DNA of 64,000 bases from UBA10649 sp965278965 (GTDB lineage: Bacteria; Actinomycetota; Actinomycetes; S36-B12), in assembly GCA_965278965.1 (NCBI GenBank), contig OZ257127.1:1674001-1738000 (forward strand), given 5' to 3'. A program made the position numbers and the translations under genes. Position 1 is the first letter of the stretch, and each line of letters opens with the position of its first letter. This document shows positions 25,027-33,352 of the stretch, piece after piece. The notes under the pieces were generated by a model. The model saw only the letters and a program-made list of their open reading frames with translations. It was not told the DNA's origin and made no database searches.

Positions 25027-25675
25027 CGCCCGGCTCCAGCCCGAGCAGCTCGCGCACACGGGCGTAGCTGCTGCGTGGGTCGGACACGTCGAACCAGACG
25101 GAGGGGATACCGAGGGTCTCGGCACCCAGGATGTTGGTCGTCTGGTCGTCCAGGAACACCATGTCGGCGAACGGCACCCCGAGTCGCTCCTGCAGCAGCT
25201 CGTAGAGCCGCGGATGCGGCTTGAGGAACCCCTCGATCGACCCGTCGACGACGACGTCGACCTGGCTGACGATCTCGATCTGCTCCACCCACTCATGCGA
25301 GTGGAACGCGTGCAGGTCGTTCGTCAGGATGGCCGTCGGGTGACCTGCTGCACGCGCGTCCCGGACGAGCGCACGCGCGTCCGGTCGGATCAGCGTCGGT
25401 CGCGCCGGCTCGTATAGCTGAGTGATCATCGCGCGGATGTCCGGGTCGCGACCGCCGGCGTCGTGCCACTGCTGCGCGCGCTGGTCCCAGTAGTCACGCT
25501 CGGTGATCTGGCCGGCCTGCAGCAGTGACCAGCTGACGTCCGGGTGATCGGCGGTAGCGAGCGGGCCACGCTCGTGCAGAAGTGCGTACTCGACGGTGCC
25601 GGGCTGGTCGACGACCAGCTCGAACGGGGTGAGCAGCACGGGGCCACCGAAGTCCAGAACCAGCGCGGTCGTCAT
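25019..25675 (-). CDS. HAD-superfamily phosphatase, subfamily IA
   Basis: A 218-residue haloacid dehalogenase-like hydrolase. Motif I is LDFGGPVL, with Gly replacing the second Asp, as in epoxide-hydrolase N-terminal-type HADs. Motif II is ILTND, motif III is K in FLKPHPRLY and motif IV is MVFLDDQ. It is probably a phosphatase on a small organic phosphate. Its place inside an operon that also encodes an aryl-phosphate-forming enzyme makes an aryl phosphate an attractive substrate, but the loss of the second motif I Asp weakens this. ATGA overlap with the zinc-ribbon gene. Confidence 0.8.
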   Translation of the reverse strand: MTTALVLDFGGPVLLTPFELVVDQPGTVEYALLHERGPLATADHPDVSWSLLQAGQITERDYWDQRAQQWHDAGGRDPDIRAMITQLYEPARPTLIRPDARALVRDARAAGHPTAILTNDLHAFHSHEWVEQIEIVSQVDVVVDGSIEGFLKPHPRLYELLQERLGVPFADMVFLDDQTTNILGAETLGIPSVWFDVSDPRSSYARVRELLGLEPGDG

Positions 25676-25974
25676 CGATCGTGCTCGGGCTCGTGGATCG
25701 TCATCCGGGGGACGAGCACGATGTTCCCCGTCCAGCGGCATCGGCTGCACCAGGTCAAGAAGACCCGTTCGTCCGCGGTCCACCACTCGGTCACCAGCCC
25801 GCGCTCCAAAGACGCCCCGCAGCCCGGGCAGAACCGGGGCCGGTCCAGCAGGTGGTTGGCCGCATCAGCCGCGAACCACTCACCGGGCGGCGGCAGCCGG
25901 TGCGGGTCGGCCGGCAGGCCGGGCATGACCCCGCGAGGAGCCGCCCGACCTTCGACCTCGTTGACGTCAGGCAC
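25672..25974 (-). CDS. Small zinc-ribbon protein of unknown function
   Basis: About 100 residues from GTG 25974, or 84 from ATG 25926. The core is CPGC, 23 residues, then CSRC, a zinc-ribbon or rubredoxin-like four-cysteine knuckle, between Trp-rich strands (EWWTADERVFLTWC, CRWTGNIVL). I do not recognise a characterised family. The gene is wedged between and overlaps the oxygenase and HAD genes, so it is an operon member. It could be an assembly factor or small electron or metal protein for the oxygenase, or resemble the OB/zinc-ribbon proteins of CoA-handling enzymes. The start is uncertain. Confidence 0.65.
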   Translation of the reverse strand: MPDVNEVEGRAAPRGVMPGLPADPHRLPPPGEWFAADAANHLLDRPRFCPGCGASLERGLVTEWWTADERVFLTWCSRCRWTGNIVLVPRMTIHEPEHDR

Positions 25975-27223
25975 CCGAGCCGGCCTTCTCCCGCGCCTGC
26001 GCCGCCGCATGGTGGAGGTCCAGCAGCTGCTGACGGATCGGGCTGTACCGCATCGACCCCCCGTTGATCCATTGGTCGACGAACGCCGTACCTGCACCGA
26101 ACTTGTCCTTCTCGCACGGCAGAGGAATCACGTCGTGAGGGACCCGCACGACGCCGGGAGGGTCCTCGCCCTCCTCGACCGAGGCCATCGCCTCCTTGAA
26201 CATCTTGCGCAGCATCGCGACGCCCTGGTCCGAACGACCCAGATGCTCCTGGGTGCGGTCGGTGATGGTGCCCTGCGAGACCCAGGCCATCACGTCCTGA
26301 CCCTCGACGTAGTCGGTGATGAACTCGCCGTTCTCGTCGATCCACTCGTAGTCGTACACGACGGGCCGGTCCTGCGTGTCCCACGCGCCGCCCTCGGGAT
26401 GGTGCAGGGTGTAGAAGAGCTTCCACGTGTGCGTGTCGTCGATGGGGACCCGGATCTGCATCTGGTCGATCCACATCCCCCCGACACGCATCCCGTACGG
26501 GAACATCAACGGGTGGCCGATGGCCCAGTCGTCGTTCTCCTCGCTGTGACCTTCCAGGACGCGGCGCTTGATGATGCCGAACTCGAACTCGTCGAACGCG
26601 ACCTTGATGTGCTTCTTCTGGAACGACTTCGGGGCGTCGAAGCCACGGACCTGTCCGAGGAACTCGAAGTAGTTGCCGTGCAACCACTCCACGTGGTGCG
26701 GGTCCACGGAGTTCTCCATGATCTGCAGCCAGTTGCACGGCAGCGTGGCGACGCCGATGTCACGGATGCCGTCCTCCACGTACACGTCGAACCGCGGCAG
26801 CTCGGGCGCCGGCTCCGGGCCGACGTAGACCCACACCATCCCGCCCATGACCTGGGCGTGCCCGGCCTTCGCCTTGATCTTGTCGCGGAAGGTCGTGTTG
26901 TCGGTCTCCGCCGGCTGCTCGACGCACTGACCGGAGAGGTCGTACTTCCACCCGTGGTAGCCGCATCGGATGCCGGTGTCGTCCACCACGCCGTACGTCA
27001 GCGATGCCCGGCGGTGCGGGCAGGCCTCCCCGATGATCCCGTACCGGCCCGACGGCGTCTTGTAGACCGTCCAGTTCTCGCTGAGCAGCCGCACCGTCCT
27101 GCTGGGTCCGCCGTCGAAGTCCTGCTCGAACGCCACCGGGTACCAGTAGCGCCGTAGCAGCTCCCCCATCCGGGTGCCCGGCCCGACCTTGGTCAGCTCT
27201 TCGTTCTGCTCGACTGTGAGCAT
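25967..27223 (-). CDS. Rieske non-heme iron oxygenase, phthalate dioxygenase/O-demethylase type
   Basis: A 418-residue oxygenase alpha subunit. The Rieske [2Fe-2S] ligands are C68 and H70 (CPHRR) and C87 and H90 (CGYHGWKYD). The catalytic iron site is the pattern N171-x2-D174-x2-H177-x4-H182 in NSVDPHHVEWLHG. The N-terminus (VGPGTRMGELLRRYWYPVA) is that of phthalate dioxygenase, vanillate demethylase and LigX-type O-demethylases, which act on anionic aromatics. No beta-subunit gene is present, consistent with an alpha-only enzyme. Next to a phenylphosphate-synthase-like pair, the anionic group on its substrate may be phosphate. The ATG has AAGGA eight bases upstream. Confidence 0.93.
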   Translation of the reverse strand: MLTVEQNEELTKVGPGTRMGELLRRYWYPVAFEQDFDGGPSRTVRLLSENWTVYKTPSGRYGIIGEACPHRRASLTYGVVDDTGIRCGYHGWKYDLSGQCVEQPAETDNTTFRDKIKAKAGHAQVMGGMVWVYVGPEPAPELPRFDVYVEDGIRDIGVATLPCNWLQIMENSVDPHHVEWLHGNYFEFLGQVRGFDAPKSFQKKHIKVAFDEFEFGIIKRRVLEGHSEENDDWAIGHPLMFPYGMRVGGMWIDQMQIRVPIDDTHTWKLFYTLHHPEGGAWDTQDRPVVYDYEWIDENGEFITDYVEGQDVMAWVSQGTITDRTQEHLGRSDQGVAMLRKMFKEAMASVEEGEDPPGVVRVPHDVIPLPCEKDKFGAGTAFVDQWINGGSMRYSPIRQQLLDLHHAAAQAREKAGSGA

Positions 27224-27268
27224 GTCGTCATTCCTTCGCGTGGTCGCAGGTGGATGAGCGGTCCGACG

Positions 27269-29080
27269 TCAGTCGAGGACGGTGACGGTGCCGGTGTTGC
27301 CGTCCAAGCGGATCAGCTGACCGTTCTTGATGTTCTTGGTCCCGAAGGCGGTCCCCGTGACGGCCGGCAAGCCGTACTCGCGGCACACGATGGCGGCGTG
27401 GCTCATCATTCCGCCGACGTCCGTGACGGTGCCCTTGATCTTGCCGAACACCGGGGCCCAGCTCGGAGCCGTCAGCGGGGCCACGAGGATCTCGCCCTCC
27501 TCGATCTCGCCGATCTGATCGGCGGAGAAGATCACGCGCGCCTTCCCCTCGACGACGCCCGGGGATGCGGCGAAGCCCTTCAGCGAGCCGCTGTCGCCGT
27601 CGGCACCGGACGTGAGCCAGGCCGCGACCGAGTCGGAGGTGATCCCCCACAGCATGACCGTGAACGGCTCGGTGACGACCTCGGGCGGGATGCCCAGCGC
27701 CGGCGGCGCAGACCAGCCCTTGAGCGTGTCGTGGATCGCGTGCCGGCGCGCGATCTCCTTCGGCCAGTAGCCCGGTCCGCGCGACGGCGCGCCGACAGCC
27801 CAGCCGGTGTAGAGATCCCAGAGGACATCGGCGACCTCGTTGCGCTTGAACATGAAGACATCGTCGGCGTCGACGACGAACCCGGCGTCCGCGAGGACTC
27901 GGCCCAGGTCGCGCATCTTGCGCCACAGAACCGAGTGGGCCCAGTGCTCGACGTAGAAGTTGTGGTTCTCGACGTATGGGAAGACCGTGCGCGACAGTCC
28001 GAGCTTGCCGTCGAATGCGGCGCGGTCATCGTCGGAGTCGAGGAGGTCGCGGTACTCGGCGACGACACGGTCGCGCTCGGCGTGCAGGGCCGCCACGGGG
28101 CGGTCGAGGTCGGCGCCCTCCTTGAGCCTGGCGATGTAGTCCGCGATGTAGCCGACCGGCACCTCGACGGCCTCGATCCAGATCTTGTCCGAGTGGTAGA
28201 AGCCCGATCCGGTGGAGAAGTTGAACCACGGCTCCGCTGCCCTCTCCCATTCCGCGATCCACTCCTGCCCGGCGGGATCAGCGGCGAGCCCGTCGAAGAC
28301 GGCCTGCACGTCACGGCCGTCGAAGTAGCCGTCGATCCCGCTGGCGACCGCGAGGCGGGCGAGTCGCTTGAGCTCGTCGTCCGGGCGGAAAAGGTCGACG
28401 TCGACGCCGGCGACCATCTTCGCGATCGCAAGGTCCGAGATGGACGGGAAGGCCGCCTTGCAGAAGCCGAAGAAGTCCAGGTACGCGGCGTATCCGAGGT
28501 TCAAGAACTCGAAGTGGTACTGCCATAGCTGGAACCCGAGGTCGAGCAGTCGGTGGTAGTTCGCCAGCAGGCGGTGCCCCGAGCCGACGCCGGCGCCGGA
28601 CGTGATGACCGACAGCTCCTCCATCTCCGGCAGGCCCGACAGGTCCAGCTCGCTCATCTGCTGCACCAGGTCACGGATCTTCACGAGCCAGTCGTCGTAC
28701 AGCGAGTCCCAGTTCGCGAAGTAGTGACCGGCGCGCTCCAGGAAGTGCGGGACGCGGCCCTCGATCTCCCCGACCGGCGCAGGGACTGGGCTCAGGTACG
28801 CGTAGCCGTTGAGGATGCGGTAGTCGACGCCGTACGCCGGCGGGATGATGTAGTGGCGCGTGTTGTACTGCGACAGCGAGCTGAGCGCGTACTCGAAGAA
28901 GGTCGTGTCCCACGGTGTGAGCGCCTCGGGCCAGTGCACGCCGTCGTGGAACCAGAAGCCGGAGTCCTCGTACTCCCGGCGCTCCTCGGAGAACAGCGAC
29001 GAGTACGTGTAGAGGTCCTGCCACCCCTCGGCACCGGGAGGTGTCGCGATGTCGAATGGGCTGGGAAAGCGATCAGCCAT
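27269..29080 (-). CDS. Phenylphosphate synthase alpha-like subunit (phosphohistidine domain protein)
   Basis: A 603-residue protein. The C-terminal about 90 residues are the mobile phosphohistidine domain of PEP-utilising enzymes, with the phosphorylated histidine H561 in GGMMSHAAIVCREYG. The N-terminal about 480 residues (Trp/Tyr-rich, for example TYSSLFSEERREYEDSGFWF) match in size and kind the substrate part of PpsA of phenylphosphate synthase (about 600 residues). In that enzyme this subunit passes phosphate from phosphohistidine to a phenol. The ATP-grasp half is encoded by the preceding gene. The ATG at 29080 has AGGAGG six bases upstream. Aryl phosphotransferase function is inferred from architecture and context. 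Confidence 0.8.
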   Translation of the reverse strand: MADRFPSPFDIATPPGAEGWQDLYTYSSLFSEERREYEDSGFWFHDGVHWPEALTPWDTTFFEYALSSLSQYNTRHYIIPPAYGVDYRILNGYAYLSPVPAPVGEIEGRVPHFLERAGHYFANWDSLYDDWLVKIRDLVQQMSELDLSGLPEMEELSVITSGAGVGSGHRLLANYHRLLDLGFQLWQYHFEFLNLGYAAYLDFFGFCKAAFPSISDLAIAKMVAGVDVDLFRPDDELKRLARLAVASGIDGYFDGRDVQAVFDGLAADPAGQEWIAEWERAAEPWFNFSTGSGFYHSDKIWIEAVEVPVGYIADYIARLKEGADLDRPVAALHAERDRVVAEYRDLLDSDDDRAAFDGKLGLSRTVFPYVENHNFYVEHWAHSVLWRKMRDLGRVLADAGFVVDADDVFMFKRNEVADVLWDLYTGWAVGAPSRGPGYWPKEIARRHAIHDTLKGWSAPPALGIPPEVVTEPFTVMLWGITSDSVAAWLTSGADGDSGSLKGFAASPGVVEGKARVIFSADQIGEIEEGEILVAPLTAPSWAPVFGKIKGTVTDVGGMMSHAAIVCREYGLPAVTGTAFGTKNIKNGQLIRLDGNTGTVTVLD

Positions 29081-29127
29081 GCTGGTCCTCCTGTGGACGG
29101 TGGATCCTGTCGGGTGGGATGTGACGG

Positions 29128-30210
29128 CTACTTCTTGGCGTACAACGGGTTGACCAGCGTCTCGACGATCGACTGCATGAGGTCCCTGTTCGACTCGACA
29201 TGAGTGCTCTTCCGGCTCCACACCGTCTCGGGTCGGGCCTGGAGCAGGACGATGGCCTCGTCGGCAGGCAGGTCTTCGTCGACGGCCCACTCGACGTCCT
29301 GCGGACGGCCGTAGTGCCTCTCCGCCTGACGGGCGAGCCGGGCGACGGCCACGATCTCCTCGTCGGTGAGCGCCGGAGCGTTCACACGGTCAGGGTCGAG
29401 CTCGACCCGCTGCACCGTGGCTGGACCATCCGACCCTCCGACGAGCAGGTGCGCGTGCGTCTTCGGGCTGATGACACGGCGGGTGATCGACCACATCACC
29501 TTGTCGACGAGATAGTTGTCCGGCGTGACATCGCCCGAGACGACACCCTCCCCGAAACCCCACGCCGCATCGATGCAGATGCCGGAGCGGTCCCCGTTCG
29601 ACGGGTCCAGGGTGAACGCCACGCCCGCCGCGCGGGGTCGGACCATCTTCTGCACCGCGACCGCCATCTCGACCTGGTCGTGGTCGTAGCCCATCTCCGT
29701 CCGGTAGGCGATCGCGCGGTCCGTGAACAGGCTGGCCCAGCAGGCGCGGATGCGATCGAGCACCGCGTCGATCCCGCACACCCATAGGAAGGTGTCGTGC
29801 TCACCGGCGAACGACGCATCGGGGGAGTCCTCGCACGTGGCCGAGGAGCGCACGGCTACCGGCACGTCGGCGATCGCGCACAGGGCGCACAGGTCGGCGT
29901 ACAGCCGTCTGATCTGACCCTCGTACTCATCCGGGATGACCCAGCTGCGGACGCGGTCGCGTGCGATCTGCGCGACCCGGGACAGCTCCGCGGAGTCATT
30001 GACGTCGACGTCAACGAACAGCCCGTTGATCGACGCATGAGCGGCCGACCGCTCCCTGGCCTCGACGAACACGCTCGTGGTCACTGCGAACCCCGGCGGG
30101 ACGGGCAGACCGGCCTGGCTCATCGTCCCGAGCGACGCGCACTTGCCACCGACGTGGACGGCGTCCTCGACCACGAGGCGGTCGAACGCGATGGTTCCGG
30201 CTGCAGCCAT
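29128..30210 (-). CDS. Phenylphosphate synthase beta-like subunit (PPDK/PEP-synthase ATP-grasp domain)
   Basis: A 360-residue pyruvate phosphate dikinase-type ATP-binding protein without its own phosphohistidine domain. VGGKCASLGTMSQAGLPVPPGFAVTT (about 21-46) opens the domain, PVAVRSSATCEDSPDASFAG is the nucleotide-binding stretch and EAIVLLQARPETVW closes it. Standalone proteins of this kind form PpsB of phenylphosphate synthase (about 355 residues), which uses ATP to phosphorylate the histidine of PpsA, giving AMP and phosphate. The gene precedes the PpsA-like gene by 47 bases. The third known subunit, the CBS-domain protein PpsC, is not encoded nearby. Confidence 0.82.
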   Translation of the reverse strand: MAAAGTIAFDRLVVEDAVHVGGKCASLGTMSQAGLPVPPGFAVTTSVFVEARERSAAHASINGLFVDVDVNDSAELSRVAQIARDRVRSWVIPDEYEGQIRRLYADLCALCAIADVPVAVRSSATCEDSPDASFAGEHDTFLWVCGIDAVLDRIRACWASLFTDRAIAYRTEMGYDHDQVEMAVAVQKMVRPRAAGVAFTLDPSNGDRSGICIDAAWGFGEGVVSGDVTPDNYLVDKVMWSITRRVISPKTHAHLLVGGSDGPATVQRVELDPDRVNAPALTDEEIVAVARLARQAERHYGRPQDVEWAVDEDLPADEAIVLLQARPETVWSRKSTHVESNRDLMQSIVETLVNPLYAKK

Positions 30211-30212
30211 TG

Positions 30213-31283
30213 CTACTCCTGGAATCTCGGGTCGGAGCTGGGTGGCAGAGCGTCGAGATCGGGGATGGCGACCTCCTGGACGCGGTTTCGGTAGAGCACG
30301 AGTGCCGTCGTGCCCCCGCTGAGCAGCCGTACGCGCACGAACTCGGTGTTGAACGGCTCCCCGGGGTCGTAGCCCATTGCGGCGGCCGCGAAGGCCCGGA
30401 TCGGACCGGAGTGCGTCGTGACGATCACCGCCCGGGCATCCGTACTGCGCTGCGCGGCGAGCAGGCCGCGCCAGAACCGCCGAACGGCTGACACCGGCGG
30501 CTCGAAGTAGAGCATCGGCATCGTCAGCCAGTGCGTTATCGGGTCGCCGCCGCCCTGCTGGATGCCCCAGAACCGGTCGACGTCGACCAGCCAGCCCGGC
30601 CGCTCGCCCAGGCCGACGCGCTCGTACTTCTCCATCTCGCGGTGGTAGACGCGGAAGGCGCTCGTCACGTCGCGCGGGCCATCTGGCGTGGCGACCTCGA
30701 AGTTGCGGAAGCTCCGGTCGTCGCGGATCTCGCCGACGGCGGCGCTGCGACCGAAGAGCGAGACGTTGTCGAGGAGGCCGCGACGCAGGTGCTCGGCTGT
30801 CTGCCGGGCGCGGTTGGTCGGCGCGCAGAGCAGCTCCACGCTCATCCCGTCCGACACGCGACGGGCAAGCTCCTGACCGCGGCGATGGGCCTGCCAGCTG
30901 CCGAGCGGCGTGAGGCCCGACTCCGATGAGTAGCCCTGCGTCTCGCCGTGCCGAACGAAGTAGACGTCGCAGTCGACGCGGGCGATCTGGTCGCCCCGCT
31001 CGGGCACGATCTCCTTGGTGCGGGTGACCTCGGCCCACTCGCGCGACGTTCCGATGACCGAGCCGTCGTACATCACGGGGTCGGCACGGTTCGCTCGGTC
31101 GCGGAACTGACGAAGGTAGAGCGGCACGTCGTCAGGCACATCGGGCACGTCGGGCGTCGCCTCGCGCTGGCGGGCCAGATGCCGTGTCAGGTAGGCCGGT
31201 GGGTCGGGCCGCTCGGTCCGGGGTAGCGCGGCCGCGCCGGCCGGGGCCGCAGCCTCGGCCCGCACGGCGTCGTCCAGCGTCAT
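30213..31283 (-). CDS. Histidine phosphatase superfamily protein with a long N-terminal extension
   Basis: A 356-residue phosphatase. The catalytic motif VRHGETQG has H112, and the second catalytic histidine is H291 in VTTHSGPIRAF; R157/R159 in APTNRARQTAEH fit the phosphate pocket. About 100 residues precede the RHG motif, and roughly 70 extra residues (about 195-270, with FRNFEV and DRFWG) lie between the two halves, so it is larger than phosphoglycerate mutase-like SixA enzymes. It lies between ring-cleavage and aryl-phosphotransferase genes. Release of phosphate from a phosphorylated catechol is the most economical role. The ATG overlaps the dioxygenase stop (TGATG). Confidence 0.82.
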   Translation of the reverse strand: MTLDDAVRAEAAAPAGAAALPRTERPDPPAYLTRHLARQREATPDVPDVPDDVPLYLRQFRDRANRADPVMYDGSVIGTSREWAEVTRTKEIVPERGDQIARVDCDVYFVRHGETQGYSSESGLTPLGSWQAHRRGQELARRVSDGMSVELLCAPTNRARQTAEHLRRGLLDNVSLFGRSAAVGEIRDDRSFRNFEVATPDGPRDVTSAFRVYHREMEKYERVGLGERPGWLVDVDRFWGIQQGGGDPITHWLTMPMLYFEPPVSAVRRFWRGLLAAQRSTDARAVIVTTHSGPIRAFAAAAMGYDPGEPFNTEFVRVRLLSGGTTALVLYRNRVQEVAIPDLDALPPSSDPRFQE

Positions 31284-32194
31284 CAGCTGTGCACCGTCAA
31301 GAACTGCTGGTTCACGACGCCGTCGTAGTAGAACATCGCCCGGCCCATCTCGGCCTCGGTCCAGGTGATCGGCTCGGCGCCCGGGTCGACCCAGTAGCCG
31401 CCGGTGAACATCTCGTTCCGGTTGCCGACCGGGTCGAAGAAGTAGAGGCACTGCCCACGGGTCGCCCCGTGCCGCGTGGGGTTCGTCTCGATGCTGACAC
31501 CGTGGTAGACGCAGACGTCAGCCGCAGCGCGCAGGTCGTTCCATCCGTCGACCCAGAATGCGAAGTGGTGCAGCCCCCCGTTGGGCCCGGTGATGAAGGC
31601 GATGTCGTGGGACCGGTGGGAGACCTCGAGCCAGCTGGCGATCTGGTAGCCGTCGTCGCCGACGATCTGCTCGGTCAGGCGGAAGTCGAGGTTCTCTACG
31701 AGGAACCTCGTGTTGGTGTCGACCTCCTCGGCGGTCAGGAACAGGTGGTCGACCCGCGGCGGGGCGATGCCCACCAGGCCCATCGGTCGCGGGGGCGGGT
31801 TGGTCTGGGGAAGCAGGTTCCCGACCTGCTGCATCCCGTGGACCAGCTCCATCTCGTGCCCGCTCGGCAGCTCGAACCGGATCGAGGTGCCGTGCCCCGG
31901 GGCCCACTCGTCGGCGGCGTAGCGACGGACCTGCACGCCCGCGCTCGACAGCCGTTCCGCGTAGTGGTCCAGGTCGTCTGGCTCGGTGACCTTGAAGCCG
32001 AAGGAGTTCAGTCCGTGCGTCGGCTCCAGCGTGAGAACGACGCTGTGGTGCTGATGCTCGTCCCAGCACTTGAGGAAGACGCGGGTGTCGTCGCGGCCGG
32101 TCTCGACCAGCCCCACGACCTCCGAGTAGTAGGCGGTAGCCAGCTCGAGGTCCGGCACGCGAACCTCGACGTGGGAAAGACGCAGGATCGTCAT
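31283..32194 (-). CDS. Catechol 2,3-dioxygenase, XylE type (second copy)
   Basis: A 303-residue extradiol dioxygenase built of VOC modules. Iron ligands appear as His in PPRVDHLFLT, His in GGLHHFAFWV and Glu in NRNEMFTGG. The ending TWTEAEMGRAMFYYDG parallels XylE. It opens catechol next to the hydroxyls to 2-hydroxymuconic semialdehyde, the substrate of the dehydrogenase encoded at the end of the operon. It overlaps the first copy by one base (TGATG). All three ligands are present, so it should be active; it may prefer a differently substituted catechol from its neighbour. Confidence 0.93.
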   Translation of the reverse strand: MTILRLSHVEVRVPDLELATAYYSEVVGLVETGRDDTRVFLKCWDEHQHHSVVLTLEPTHGLNSFGFKVTEPDDLDHYAERLSSAGVQVRRYAADEWAPGHGTSIRFELPSGHEMELVHGMQQVGNLLPQTNPPPRPMGLVGIAPPRVDHLFLTAEEVDTNTRFLVENLDFRLTEQIVGDDGYQIASWLEVSHRSHDIAFITGPNGGLHHFAFWVDGWNDLRAAADVCVYHGVSIETNPTRHGATRGQCLYFFDPVGNRNEMFTGGYWVDPGAEPITWTEAEMGRAMFYYDGVVNQQFLTVHS

Positions 32195-33207
32195 CAGGTA
32201 TGCACTCTCATGAAGCGGTCGTTGAGCTCGCCCTCGTAGTAGAAGATCGCCCGCCCGACGTTGTCCGCGGTCCAGGTGATCGTCGGGAAGTCCGGGTCGG
32301 GCCGATAGCCGCCCGTGAACACCTCGTTGCGTGTCCCGAGCGGGTCGAAGAAGTAGATCGTGGAGCCGCGCGTGATCCCGTGGCGCGTTGGGCCGACGTC
32401 GAGCTGGATTCCGTTGTACGCCAGCACATCGGCGGCGTCCCGGACCTCGTCCCAGTCGTCCAGCCAGTAGGCGAAGTGGTGCAGTCCGCCATTCGGGCCG
32501 TGGACGATCGCCAGATCGTGCGGCGAGTGGGAGCGCTCCATCCAGGTGCCGGCCTGGTGGCCGTTGGCGTCGAGGAGCTGCTCGGTGATGCGGAAGCCGA
32601 GGACGTCCATGAAGAACTGCGTCGAGTCACCGACCTCCTCGGCGGTGACGAGCAGGTGGTCCATCCGCGGCGGCGCGATGTTGTCGCGCCCTGCCGCCTC
32701 CGGGTCGGGCAGCGCCTTCGCGGCGCGGGCGGCGGCGCCGACCTTCTCGACATCGCTGACCAGCTCCATCAGATGGCCGCTCGGGGTGGTGAAGCGGATC
32801 GACTCGCCCTGGCCCACGGACTCCCCCCTGCTGACCCGGTCGACCGGGATGCCGTAGCGGGTGACCTTGTCCTCCAGATCAGCCAGATCGTCCTCGCCGA
32901 AGACCTTGAAGCTCATGAGGTCCATTCCCACCCGCGGTGCGTAGCGCAGGCGCAGCGAGTGGTGGTCCTCCTCGTCCCAGCACTTCAGATAGACCGACTC
33001 GGCGTCTCGCTCGACGACCTCCATGCCCAGGACGCCCGTGTAGTACGCCGTCGACAGGTCGAGGTCGGTGACGGTCACATCGACGTGCGACAGGCGCAGC
33101 ACCCCCCGGCCGCGTCCCGGCAGCGAGGGGCGCGCTTGGTGCCTGGTGTCGCTGGGGTCGACCCGTCGTCCGTCCCGCGGCGCATCCGGCATCGGGACGC
33201 GGCGCAT
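32194..33207 (-). CDS. Catechol 2,3-dioxygenase, XylE type (first copy)
   Basis: An extradiol dioxygenase of about 337 residues. The core matches XylE closely: LRLSHVDVTVTDLDLSTAYY at its start, iron ligands His in PPRMDHLLVT, His in GGLHHFAYWL and Glu in TRNEVFTGG, and TWTADNVGRAIFYYEG at its end. A Pro/Arg-rich extension of about 35 residues precedes the core. Possible starts are GTG 33267 (no ribosome-binding site), ATG 33207 (used here) and GTG 33102, which would give the usual 302-residue length. First gene of the 15-gene minus-strand catabolic operon, divergent from the IclR gene. Confidence 0.88.
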   Translation of the reverse strand: MRRVPMPDAPRDGRRVDPSDTRHQARPSLPGRGRGVLRLSHVDVTVTDLDLSTAYYTGVLGMEVVERDAESVYLKCWDEEDHHSLRLRYAPRVGMDLMSFKVFGEDDLADLEDKVTRYGIPVDRVSRGESVGQGESIRFTTPSGHLMELVSDVEKVGAAARAAKALPDPEAAGRDNIAPPRMDHLLVTAEEVGDSTQFFMDVLGFRITEQLLDANGHQAGTWMERSHSPHDLAIVHGPNGGLHHFAYWLDDWDEVRDAADVLAYNGIQLDVGPTRHGITRGSTIYFFDPLGTRNEVFTGGYRPDPDFPTITWTADNVGRAIFYYEGELNDRFMRVHT

Positions 33208-33308
33208 CCCGGCCGGCGTCCCCTCCGCGAGGTCCGGCTCACCTACAACGTCGTTCCCATCAGCCACGACGCGGACGCTATGTCTCCGGCGGGTCGGGCC
33301 AGTGCTGT

Positions 33309-33327
33309 CGTTCCGCTATAGCGAACG
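33309..33327. promoter_or_regulatory. Putative IclR-family operator
   Basis: CGTTCCGCTATAGCGAACG is an almost perfect palindrome: TTC-CGC-TATA-GCG-AA with one extra C. It is typical of IclR-family sites such as those of PcaR-type regulators. It lies between the divergent dioxygenase operon and the IclR gene, 26 bases upstream of the latter. Confidence 0.6.
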
Positions 33328-33352
33328 CGAGATGTGGGTCACACTGGAGAGC

